This document shows, piece by piece, positions 57,366 to 64,000 of a stretch of 64,000 bases of DNA; position 1 is the stretch's first letter, and each line of letters starts with the position of its first letter. The notes under the pieces are model-generated. The model saw only the letters and a program-made list of their open reading frames with translations, had not been told where the DNA came from and did not search any database. Source of the DNA: Sulfitobacter sabulilitoris (GTDB lineage Bacteria > Pseudomonadota > Alphaproteobacteria > Rhodobacterales > Rhodobacteraceae); the NCBI RefSeq assembly GCF_005887615.1, contig NZ_VANS01000001.1, forward strand, positions 421,415 through 485,414. Direction: 5' to 3'. The position numbers and the translations under genes were made by a program.

Positions 57366-59720
57366 ATGCTTTTTGGTCTAGATGGCGTCGAAATCGGCCT
57401 GATCATCGTCTTTGTCTGCCTGTTCGGCGGCATTCTCTCGGGCTTTCCGGTGGCGTTCGCCATCGCGGGGGCGGGCGTTATCTCCTTCGGGATCATCGCC
57501 GCGCTCGACAGCGCCGGGCTTCTCATTCACCAGGCGATCGACCAGGGCAGCCAGGTGTACCGCGATCTGGTCAATTCGGGGGTCAAACCCGACAGCATCT
57601 CGATCTTCCGGTATCCCGATCTGCCGCGGATCGCGGAACCTGTGTTCCCCTCGGGCTGGGAAACCGCGCTCGATCGCAACGTGTCGTTCGTGGTCAACCG
57701 GATGAACGAACGGGTTCTGGCCGGCCAGTCGATCGAAACGCTGCTGGCGGTCCTGATGTTCGTTCTGATGGGAATCACGCTCGAACGCTCCAAGATCGCG
57801 AATGACCTGCTGACCACGATGGCGCGGGTCTTTGGCCCGCTGCCCGGCGGTCTGGCCGTATCGATCGTGGTCGTGGGCGCGTTCCTGGCCGCCTCGACGG
57901 GTATCGTCGGCGCGACCGTGGTGACCATGGGCCTGCTGGCGCTGCCGACGATGTTGCGCAACGGTTATTCGCCGGAGCTTTCCACCGGCGTCATCGCCGC
58001 CTCGGGCACGCTGGGCCAGATCATTCCGCCGTCGATCGTGATCGTTCTTCTGGGCACGCTTGCGGGCGATCTGTATTCCGCCGCGCAGGAAGCCCGCGCG
58101 GTCGCCGCGGGCTGCACCGACGCGCTGACCTTCCTGGGCGAACCTGCGGTTCTGTCCGTGGGCACCCTGTTCCAGGCGGCGCTGCTGCCGGGGATCCTGC
58201 TGTCGCTGCTCTATGCGCTCTATGCCTTTGGCTATGCGCTGTTGAACCCCGACAAGGCGCCCGCGGTGCCGATGGGGCCGACCAACGGCGAGCCGGTAAC
58301 CCGGTCCGAGGCGTTCACCTGGTTCCTGGGTATTCCGGTCGCCATCGTGGTGGGCACCGTTCTGCTGGGCAACATGGGCATCGTCGGCAGCCAAAGCACG
58401 ACCGTGTCGCGCTATTCCGACATCGGCGAGGCCGCGTCGCTGCGGACCGCCGTGGGCGAGGAATGCAGGGCGTCGATGATCGATCTGCACGGCCAGGACG
58501 CATGGGATGCGGCGATTGCCCAGCAAGAGGGGATCGACGCCGACGGCGGGATCCAGCAATCCGAACGGCTGACCGAAGCCGAACTGGAGCAGGCGCAGGC
58601 CGACAAGATCGCCAACGCGGCACCGATCGGCACCGGCGTGGCGATCCTGCTGGTGCTGCTGGGGCTGTTCCTGACCACCGCGCGGGGCGTGTCGCCCTCC
58701 TCGGATACCCGGCCGCTGCTGATCGGCGGGGTGGGCGCGGTGCTGGCGCTGCTGGTGGATATCCTGCTGGTCGGCCCCGCGACGACGTCGGGGGTGATGT
58801 GGGTGCTGATGGCGATCCCCTTTGCCTTGCTGATGTACGGCGTCGCCCATGCGGCCAAAATCTGCGCCAGCAACGAGTTGATCCGCGTGGTGTTCCCGCC
58901 GCTGATCCTGATCGTCGCCGTTCTGGGCTCGATCCTGGGCGGCATCACCAATCCGACGCCGGCCGCGGCGCTGGGGGCGGGCGGTGCGATCATGCTGGCG
59001 GCCTACCGCAAGCTCAAGGATCAGGACCGGTCGCCCAAGATCATCATCTGGTCGACGCTGGCGATCATCGTCTGCATCCTGGTGGGAATCAACTTCGACA
59101 TGCGCATCAACACCGACGAGGTGGGATTTGAAGGCTGGGTCGCGTTCTTCGTGGCGTATGGCGCGTATCTCTATGCGGTCTTCGGCCTGCTGTTCTCGTG
59201 CTGGGTTCTCTTCACCTCCGGCGTGCTGAGCCCGGTGGTGCGCGAGACCGCGAAAGTGACGAGCATGGTCTTCACCATCCTCATCGGATCGCAGCTTCTC
59301 AACCTCGTGGTCATCAGCTTCGGCGGCGAGCATTACATCCAGCAGTTCCTCAAGAGCTTCGACAACGAGTTGACGGTGTTCCTGCTGGTGATGCTGGTGC
59401 TGTTCGTGCTGGGGTTCGTGCTCGATTTCCTCGAGATCATCTATATCGTGATCCCGATCGTCGGGCCGGTGATCTATGGCGGCACGTTCGATCCCAAGTG
59501 GGTGACGATCATGATCGCGGTGAACCTGCAGACCTCGTTCCTGACGCCGCCCTTCGGCTTTGCGCTGTTCTATCTGCGCGGGGTGGCGCCTTCGAGCGTG
59601 ACGACCGGCCATATCTATCGCGGGATCGTGCCCTTCGTGCTCATTCAGGTCCTGGGTCTGACGATCCTGTGGCTGTTCCCGAGCATCGTGACCATCGTGC
59701 CGGACCTCATTCCGAACTAA
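57366..59720 (+). CDS. takM: TRAP large permease, large variant (TakM)
   Basis: 784 residues, versus about 430 for common DctM. Conserved DctM cores are at the N-terminal (GFPVAFAIAGAGVISFG, ASTGIVGATVVTMGLLALPTML, ASGTLGQIIPPSIVIVLLGTLAGDLYSAAQ) and C-terminal (DFLEIIYIVIPIVGPVIYGG, LQTSFLTPPFGFALFYLRGVAP) ends. Between them is a ~300-residue insert with extra hydrophobic helices and a soluble stretch around 355-410. It transports the TakP ligand with an ion gradient. Starts 18 bp after takQ. Confidence 0.92.
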   Translation: MLFGLDGVEIGLIIVFVCLFGGILSGFPVAFAIAGAGVISFGIIAALDSAGLLIHQAIDQGSQVYRDLVNSGVKPDSISIFRYPDLPRIAEPVFPSGWETALDRNVSFVVNRMNERVLAGQSIETLLAVLMFVLMGITLERSKIANDLLTTMARVFGPLPGGLAVSIVVVGAFLAASTGIVGATVVTMGLLALPTMLRNGYSPELSTGVIAASGTLGQIIPPSIVIVLLGTLAGDLYSAAQEARAVAAGCTDALTFLGEPAVLSVGTLFQAALLPGILLSLLYALYAFGYALLNPDKAPAVPMGPTNGEPVTRSEAFTWFLGIPVAIVVGTVLLGNMGIVGSQSTTVSRYSDIGEAASLRTAVGEECRASMIDLHGQDAWDAAIAQQEGIDADGGIQQSERLTEAELEQAQADKIANAAPIGTGVAILLVLLGLFLTTARGVSPSSDTRPLLIGGVGAVLALLVDILLVGPATTSGVMWVLMAIPFALLMYGVAHAAKICASNELIRVVFPPLILIVAVLGSILGGITNPTPAAALGAGGAIMLAAYRKLKDQDRSPKIIIWSTLAIIVCILVGINFDMRINTDEVGFEGWVAFFVAYGAYLYAVFGLLFSCWVLFTSGVLSPVVRETAKVTSMVFTILIGSQLLNLVVISFGGEHYIQQFLKSFDNELTVFLLVMLVLFVLGFVLDFLEIIYIVIPIVGPVIYGGTFDPKWVTIMIAVNLQTSFLTPPFGFALFYLRGVAPSSVTTGHIYRGIVPFVLIQVLGLTILWLFPSIVTIVPDLIPN

Positions 59721-59751
59721 GTCCGACGCCGCGCAGGATCAATCTGAATGA

Positions 59752-59807
59752 GAGGGGGCCTTGCGGCCCCCTCGCTTCGTTTTGCGCAGGGGGCTGTCTG
59801 CCCCCTG
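59752..59807 (+). terminator. two hairpins after takM
   Basis: GAGGGGGCC (59752-59760) with GGCCCCCTC (59765-59773), followed a few bases later by TTTT; then CAGGGGGC (59787-59794) with GCCCCCTG (59800-59807). Either could end the takPQM transcript. Confidence 0.6.
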
Positions 59808-59834
59808 AAGGGCGCGGACATGCGTCCACACCCG

Positions 59835-59868
59835 CCCCCGAGAGTATTTCGGGACCCAAAGAAGCAGG
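59835..59868 (+). repeat. recurrent intergenic motif, copy 2
   Basis: CCCCCGAGAGTATTTCGGGAC then CCAAAGAAGCAGG. Related to 45706-45736 (both have CCCCCG...TATTTCGG and AA.A(G)AAG), and again next to a strong hairpin downstream of a plus-strand gene. Confidence 0.55.
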
Positions 59869-59886
59869 ACAGGAACGGTGACGGGT

Positions 59887-60708
59887 TCAGCGCCCGGTCG
59901 GACAACCGTCGGGCAGTTGGATATTCGCGACCTGTTCGGCAATCGGATCCGTGCTGAGCGGGTGGGTTTCCGCCGAGAAGGCGTCGGGGTTCGTCATCGG
60001 CTGCCAAGCCCCGCCCATGTACACCTCGAGACCGGAGAATTTCGCCTTGTAGCCCATCTTCTGGCTGCCGGGGACCCAGTAGCCAAGATAGACGTATGGC
60101 AGGCCCGCCTCGCGCGCGATGGCGATATGATCCAGGATCATATAGGTGCCCAGGCTGCGTTTGGGCATCTCGGGGGCGTAGAAGGAATAGACCATCGACA
60201 GCCCGTCATTGAGCACATCCGTGAGGCTGACGCCGATGAGCGCGCGCGTGGTCGTGTCGGTGTATTCGACGACCCTGCTGCGGATCGGGGTTTCCTCGAT
60301 CATCGCGGCGAATTCGAACACGTCCATATCCGCCATTCCGCCGTCGGCGTGGCGGCTGTCGAGATAGGTTCGGAACAGTTCGTACTGATCTTCCGACGCC
60401 CAGGGCGATGTCGCGCGGCGGTCGATATCCGCGTTGCGCCGGAGCGTGCGTTTCTGGCTGCGGCTGGCGGTGAAGGCGGCCACGTCGATCCGGGCCGACA
60501 GACAGGCCGAGCATTCCGCGCAGGAGGGACGGTAGAGCACGTTCTGCGAGCGTCGGAACCCTTGTTGCGACAGGCTGTCGTTCAGTCGGTTCGCGCTTTC
60601 GCCCTGCAGTGCGGTGAACAATTTACGCTCCATCCGGCCCTCGAGATAGGGGCAGGGCTGGGGCGCTGTCACGTAGAACTGCGGAGCGATGGGAAGCGTG
60701 TGACGCAT
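59887..60708 (-). CDS. bpt: aspartate/glutamate leucyltransferase or arginyltransferase (Bpt/Ate)
   Basis: 273 residues. N-terminal ATE domain with the Cys pattern [14 protein letters not shown], and the C-terminal acyltransferase-like part ([61 protein letters not shown]). It attaches Leu or Arg to N-terminal acidic residues, making proteins targets of the N-degron pathway (ClpS/ClpAP). Which amino acid is used depends on the subfamily and is not decided here. ATG 60708 is chosen for the [12 protein letters not shown] start; upstream codons are not conserved-looking. Convergent with takM. Confidence 0.92.
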   Translation of the reverse strand: MRHTLPIAPQFYVTAPQPCPYLEGRMERKLFTALQGESANRLNDSLSQQGFRRSQNVLYRPSCAECSACLSARIDVAAFTASRSQKRTLRRNADIDRRATSPWASEDQYELFRTYLDSRHADGGMADMDVFEFAAMIEETPIRSRVVEYTDTTTRALIGVSLTDVLNDGLSMVYSFYAPEMPKRSLGTYMILDHIAIAREAGLPYVYLGYWVPGSQKMGYKAKFSGLEVYMGGAWQPMTNPDAFSAETHPLSTDPIAEQVANIQLPDGCPTGR

Positions 60709-60785
60709 GGCGATCCAATTCGAGTTGGCATGGACGATAGCAAGCCGCCCCGATCCAGCCAACCCCAGTTTTCAGGCAATTGCCA

Positions 60786-61223
60786 TCAAACCGCGGCGCG
60801 GCGATTAATCGCCACCGTGCCCAGCACATGATCGGTCAGGCCCTGACCGCGGTCGGTGGTGCACATCAGCACCATCGAGATGAGCTGCAGCACCATGATC
60901 GTCCAGCTGATGGAGTAGCCGAGCGTATGGGCGAATGCGGTCCCGAGATCGAACCGGTCGCCGTCGGCGCGGCGGAATTCGATGGCCACCAGCCGCATGC
61001 CCCAGGTCGCCGATCCGTTCGCGAGGGTGATGACGCGGTAGAGAAAGCTGACCACGAGGACCAGCGCGGGGAAGAAGAACAGCCCGGTGAACGCGGTAAA
61101 GGGCACGATCAGGAGGCTTGCGGCCAGAATGACCACCGTGTCGGCGATCCAGGCCAGAAACCGTTTCATGGGCACATCGCGGTAAAACTGCGGCTGGGTC
61201 TGGTGATCGGGAAGTTGAGACAT
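60786..61223 (-). CDS. RDD-family membrane protein
   Basis: 145 residues with three or four hydrophobic helices (about 24-45, 47-66, 102-124) and RDD-type Arg/Asp in the first helix region (MKRFLAWIADTVVILAAS) and the final GLTDHVLGTVAI. Transport partner or membrane-topology role unknown. The next minus-strand gene upstream (DUF2852) ends 91 bp away, so it probably has its own or a shared promoter. Confidence 0.85.
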   Translation of the reverse strand: MSQLPDHQTQPQFYRDVPMKRFLAWIADTVVILAASLLIVPFTAFTGLFFFPALVLVVSFLYRVITLANGSATWGMRLVAIEFRRADGDRFDLGTAFAHTLGYSISWTIMVLQLISMVLMCTTDRGQGLTDHVLGTVAINRRAAV

Positions 61224-61314
61224 CGGACAGGGGCCTTTGGTCGGGGGCGTCGCGGGGAAGGCGGCCCCCTTGCGATATGTGCAAGGGGGCCGCGCGGAAC
61301 GGGTGGCAGCGCGC

Positions 61315-61737
61315 TCAGGCTTCGGGGGACCCCGCCTCGCGGCTGGCCTTGTCGGCGCGGTCGTTCATGAACTGGTCGAATTCGGCCTTGTCCTTGGCCT
61401 CGCGCAACCGCTCGAGGAAGGCCTCGAAATTGGTCTGCTCTTCTTCCAGCCGGCGCAGGGTATCGGCCTTGTAGGCGTCAAAGGCGCTGTTTCCGGTGGA
61501 TCGCAGTGTCGTCATGTGACGGCGGGCGGATTTGGACGAGCGGCACGAAGAGGTGAACATACGTTTACTCCAGATCAGATAGGCCAGAAGAGCAAGGCCC
61601 AGGGGCCAGAAGAAGATGAAGCCAAGCACCATGGCCGCGATCCACGCGCCTTTGCCTTTGGCGTCAAGCCAGCTTTCGGCGCGCGACAGCCAGCCGGCGG
61701 AGGCGGCGGCAGGATGGGATTGGGTCAGTGTCGTCAT
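61315..61737 (-). CDS. DUF2852 membrane protein
   Basis: 140 residues: one or two hydrophobic helices (about 31-56, GAWIAAMVLGFIFFWPLGLALLAYLIWSK), followed by a charged helical coiled-coil region (75-140: FDAYKADTLRRLEEEQTNFEAFLERLREAKDKAEFDQFMNDR). The PF11014 family is widespread in Alphaproteobacteria, with no known function. The second ATG (61737) sits seven bases after AAAGG, while the first (61743) has only one base between, so 61737 is preferred. Two operator-like palindromes lie upstream. Confidence 0.85.
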   Translation of the reverse strand: MTTLTQSHPAAASAGWLSRAESWLDAKGKGAWIAAMVLGFIFFWPLGLALLAYLIWSKRMFTSSCRSSKSARRHMTTLRSTGNSAFDAYKADTLRRLEEEQTNFEAFLERLREAKDKAEFDQFMNDRADKASREAGSPEA

Positions 61738-61787
61738 GGTCATGCCTTTCGGTCAGGGTGTGCAGGGCCCCGAGGGTCTTTCCGGGG

Positions 61788-61806
61788 ATGTGAATGTGTT
61801 TCACAT
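61788..61806. promoter_or_regulatory. palindrome 1 upstream of the DUF2852 gene
   Basis: ATGTGAA-tgtgt-TTCACAT, a perfect 7-bp-arm repeat. It lies 51 bp upstream of the chosen start codon. Confidence 0.65.
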
Positions 61807-61845
61807 CAAATAGATTGGGTCCGCGCCCGCACCGTGCAAGGGTTT

Positions 61846-61864
61846 ATGTGAACGTTTTTTACAT
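61846..61864. promoter_or_regulatory. palindrome 2 upstream of the DUF2852 gene
   Basis: ATGTGAA-cgttt-TTTACAT, the same motif with one mismatch, 58 bp (centre to centre) from the first. It overlaps the stop codon of ybaK. A TTGCAC -35-like hexamer (61839-61834, minus) lies between the two. Confidence 0.6.
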
Positions 61865-62341
61865 TTTTTTGACTTCTGCGGTGAAATCAGACAGTTGCGC
61901 CTGTGTCACGCGGTGCAGATCGCGCGGATCGATCGCAAAGACATGATGCGGCGTGCCCGCGGCGGCCCAGACGATGTCGAATTCCATCAGCCGGGGATCC
62001 AGAAAGCTGCGGATCGGCGACAGATGACCGAGCGGGGCGACACCGCCGATGGCGAACCCGGTCTGGGCACGGATCAGGGCGGCATCGGCCTTGCAAAGCC
62101 GCTCTTTCGCGCAGGCAGCGGCCCGCGCGGGATCGACCCGGTTGCCGCCCGCTGTCAGGAAAAGCAGCGCGCGGCCCTGATCCTCGCCTCGAAAGATGAT
62201 CGATTTGGCGATCTGGTCGAGCGTGACACCAAGCGCCGTTGCCGCATCGGCGGCGGTGCGGGCGAGCGGTGTTTCGCGGATCTCGGCGGGCAGCCCGGCG
62301 GCGGCAAGCGCGGCGCGGACACGGGACAGGCTTTTGCTCAT
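61859..62341 (-). CDS. ybaK: YbaK/ProX-family aminoacyl-tRNA deacylase
   Basis: 160 residues. The trans-editing fold is seen from KSIIFRGEDQGRALLFLTAGGNRVD to GFAIGGVAPLGHLSPIRSFLDPRLMEFDIVWAAAGTPHHVFAI; the catalytic-Lys site is in TLDQIAKSIIF. It clears mischarged tRNA (usually Cys-tRNAPro or Ala-tRNAPro). Its 3' end overlaps the second palindrome. Divergent from glnE. Confidence 0.9.
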   Translation of the reverse strand: MSKSLSRVRAALAAAGLPAEIRETPLARTAADAATALGVTLDQIAKSIIFRGEDQGRALLFLTAGGNRVDPARAAACAKERLCKADAALIRAQTGFAIGGVAPLGHLSPIRSFLDPRLMEFDIVWAAAGTPHHVFAIDPRDLHRVTQAQLSDFTAEVKKM

Positions 62342-62418
62342 GCGGGCAGGGTGGCCTTGGGCGCGCGCGGGCGCAAGAGAGATTGACGCGCCAACACGCA
62401 GGCGCGAAAGCTTGCACC

Positions 62419-64000
62419 ATGAGCCTGAGCGATCACATGACCCGATGCCCGCGTGCCCACGACCCCGAACGCGGGGACGCGGCGCGCGCCCTGTTTCCCG
62501 AAGTGGACGACGATCTGGCCCTGCTGGTGCGGGGGGCTGCGGGGTCTAGCCCCTATCTCGCCACGCTGATCGAGAAGGAGGCCGCATGGCTGCCCGCCGC
62601 GCTGGACGATCCGGACGGCGCGTTGGAGGCGGAGATCGCCGGCGCGAGGGGACATGGACCCGATGGTCTGGCCGAAGCGCTGCGCCGCGCCAAGCGGCGG
62701 GTGGCGCTGCTGACCGCGCTTGCGGATCTTGGCGGTGCGTGGTCGCTGATGGCGGTCACGGGCGCATTGACCCGGTTTGCCGATGCCGCCTGCGACGCGG
62801 CGCTGCGCAGTGCCATCGCGACGCAGATCAAGCGCGGCAAGCTGCCCGGCATGACCGAGGACGACATCGCCGATGCGGGCGGGATGGTGGTCTTTGCGAT
62901 GGGAAAGATGGGCGCGTACGAGTTGAATTACTCCTCTGACATCGACCTGATCTGCCTGTTTGACGAGACGCGCTTCGATCCGGCCGATTTCCACGATGCA
63001 CGCAGTGCATTTGTCCGTGCCACCCGCGCGATGAGCGCCACGCTCAGCGATCTGACGGCGCAGGGCTACGTGTTCCGCACTGATCTGCGGCTGCGCCCCG
63101 ATCCGGGCGTCACCCCCGTCTGCATGGCGATGGAGGCGGCGGAACGGTATTACGAAAGCCTGGGCCGCACCTGGGAGCGCGCGGCCTATATCAAGGCGCG
63201 GCCCGCGGCGGGCGATCTGGCGGCCGGGCAACGGTTCCTGCGCGATCTGCGCCCCTTTGTCTGGCGCAGGCACCTGGATTTCGCAGCCATCCAGGACGCG
63301 CACGACATGCGGCTGGCGATCCGCGAACACAAGGGGCTGGGCGGGCCGATCACCCTGCCGGGGCACAACATGAAACTGGGGCGTGGCGGAATTCGCGAGA
63401 TCGAATTCTTTACCCAGACCCGACAATTGATCGCCGGCGGGCGCGATGCGGAACTGCGGGTGCGCGGCACGTTGCAGGGGTTGTCGGTGCTGGCGCAAAA
63501 GGGCTGGGTGCCGGAGGATGTCGCAGGTCGCCTGCGCGACCACTACATGTTTCACCGCACGGTCGAACACCGGTTGCAGATGGTGCAGGACGCACAGACC
63601 CACTCCCTGCCGGTCAGCGACACCGGCTTTGCCCGGCTGGCGTGCCTGATGGACGCCGATGCGCAAGACCTCAGACAGGATCTGACCAGACGGTTGAGCG
63701 CGGTTCACGAGATGACCGAAGGGTTTTTCGCCCCCGGCAAACCGCCCGAGCCCAAGACGCATGATTTCGACACTTCCGTCCTGCATCGCTGGTACAGCTA
63801 TCCCGCCTTGCGCAGCGATCGCAGCCGGATCCTCTTTGAACGGCTGCGGCCCGACCTCCTGACCCGGCTGGCCGGGGCCGCGAAACCCGACGAGGCGCTG
63901 CTCGCATTTGACGGGTTCCTGGCGGGACTGCCGGCCGGGGTGCAGTTGTTTTCGCTGCTCGAGGCGAACCCGCAGTTGCGGGATCTGCTGATCGACATCG
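62419..64000 (+). CDS. glnE: glutamine-synthetase adenylyltransferase/deadenylylase, 3' end cut off
   Basis: The first 527 residues are in the window, open to the edge. GKMGAYELNYSSDIDLICLFDE is the first nucleotidyltransferase (GlnE) signature with the DxD pair; FRTDLRLRPDPGVTPV and LGRGGIREIEFFTQTRQLIAGGR follow, as in the deadenylylase half. It turns glutamine synthetase off and on by adenylylation in response to nitrogen signals. The usual length is about 920-980 residues, so nearly half is missing. ATG 62419 follows a weak ribosome-binding site. Divergent from ybaK (77 bp). Confidence 0.95.
   Translation, partial: MSLSDHMTRCPRAHDPERGDAARALFPEVDDDLALLVRGAAGSSPYLATLIEKEAAWLPAALDDPDGALEAEIAGARGHGPDGLAEALRRAKRRVALLTALADLGGAWSLMAVTGALTRFADAACDAALRSAIATQIKRGKLPGMTEDDIADAGGMVVFAMGKMGAYELNYSSDIDLICLFDETRFDPADFHDARSAFVRATRAMSATLSDLTAQGYVFRTDLRLRPDPGVTPVCMAMEAAERYYESLGRTWERAAYIKARPAAGDLAAGQRFLRDLRPFVWRRHLDFAAIQDAHDMRLAIREHKGLGGPITLPGHNMKLGRGGIREIEFFTQTRQLIAGGRDAELRVRGTLQGLSVLAQKGWVPEDVAGRLRDHYMFHRTVEHRLQMVQDAQTHSLPVSDTGFARLACLMDADAQDLRQDLTRRLSAVHEMTEGFFAPGKPPEPKTHDFDTSVLHRWYSYPALRSDRSRILFERLRPDLLTRLAGAAKPDEALLAFDGFLAGLPAGVQLFSLLEANPQLRDLLIDI

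Overview
The window is GC-rich DNA from a marine Alphaproteobacterium, most likely a member of the Rhodobacteraceae (Roseobacter group). The signs are three-part TRAP transporters with a TakP-like binding protein, an ALA-synthase type hemA, the hemA / rodZ-like / ispG order, a Hint_2 protein, a DUF2852 protein, a YbaK protein, and an arginyl/leucyl-transferase. No rRNA, CRISPR array, transposase or phage gene was found.

Layout. 1-8 kb: a RimB-RimK fusion (cut by the window edge), an MscS channel, tgt, lon behind a heat-shock-like promoter, an HU-like protein and tRNA-Val(CAC). 8-15.4 kb: an overlapping three-gene phosphorelay made of a 1969-residue hybrid kinase with eight tandem GAF domains, a free Hpt protein, and a receiver-cyclase. 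15.5-18.3 kb: a dctMQP TRAP operon on the minus strand. 18.8-21.2 kb: a large MscS-family protein. 21.4-24.3 kb: tRNA-Val(TAC), followed by a lower-GC stretch with one sensor kinase that ends in a 53-bp imperfect copy of the 3' part of that tRNA. This looks like a decayed integrated element. 24.5-28.1 kb: Hint-domain protein, small ORF, pirin and SGNH hydrolase. 28.2-28.4 kb: two identical tRNA-Asp genes. 28.5-32.6 kb: a sulfotransferase-like protein, a glycosyltransferase, a haloacetate-dehalogenase-like hydrolase and an M20 dipeptidase. 32.6-36.8 kb: tandem GC repeats, an FNR-type box, hemA, a RodZ-like protein and ispG. 37.2-47.2 kb: DsbA-like and M48/TPR proteins, an aminotransferase, an N-acetylmuramoyl-L-alanine amidase, PBP1A, prfB and an amidase-signature enzyme. 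47.2-50.1 kb: a Rieske oxygenase with a coupled 72-residue protein, an XRE-family regulator and an unknown small protein. 50.1-52.7 kb: ilvI-ilvH (acetolactate synthase) behind a promoter, leader peptide and attenuator. 52.8-59.8 kb: a two-component system divergent from a takPQM-type TRAP operon. 59.9-64 kb: ate/bpt, RDD, DUF2852, ybaK and the start of glnE.

Themes. The window is mostly chromosomal housekeeping (translation, proteostasis, heme, isoprenoids, peptidoglycan, branched-chain amino acids, nitrogen control), mixed with sensing and organic-acid uptake. The least ordinary items are the eight-GAF relay with its atypical cyclase, the tRNA-Val element remnant, paired operator-like palindromes upstream of the DUF2852 gene, adjacent palindromes near the XRE regulator, tandem repeats upstream of hemA, and a recurrent Rhodobacteraceae-type intergenic motif. 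I did not find a system that I can call entirely undescribed.
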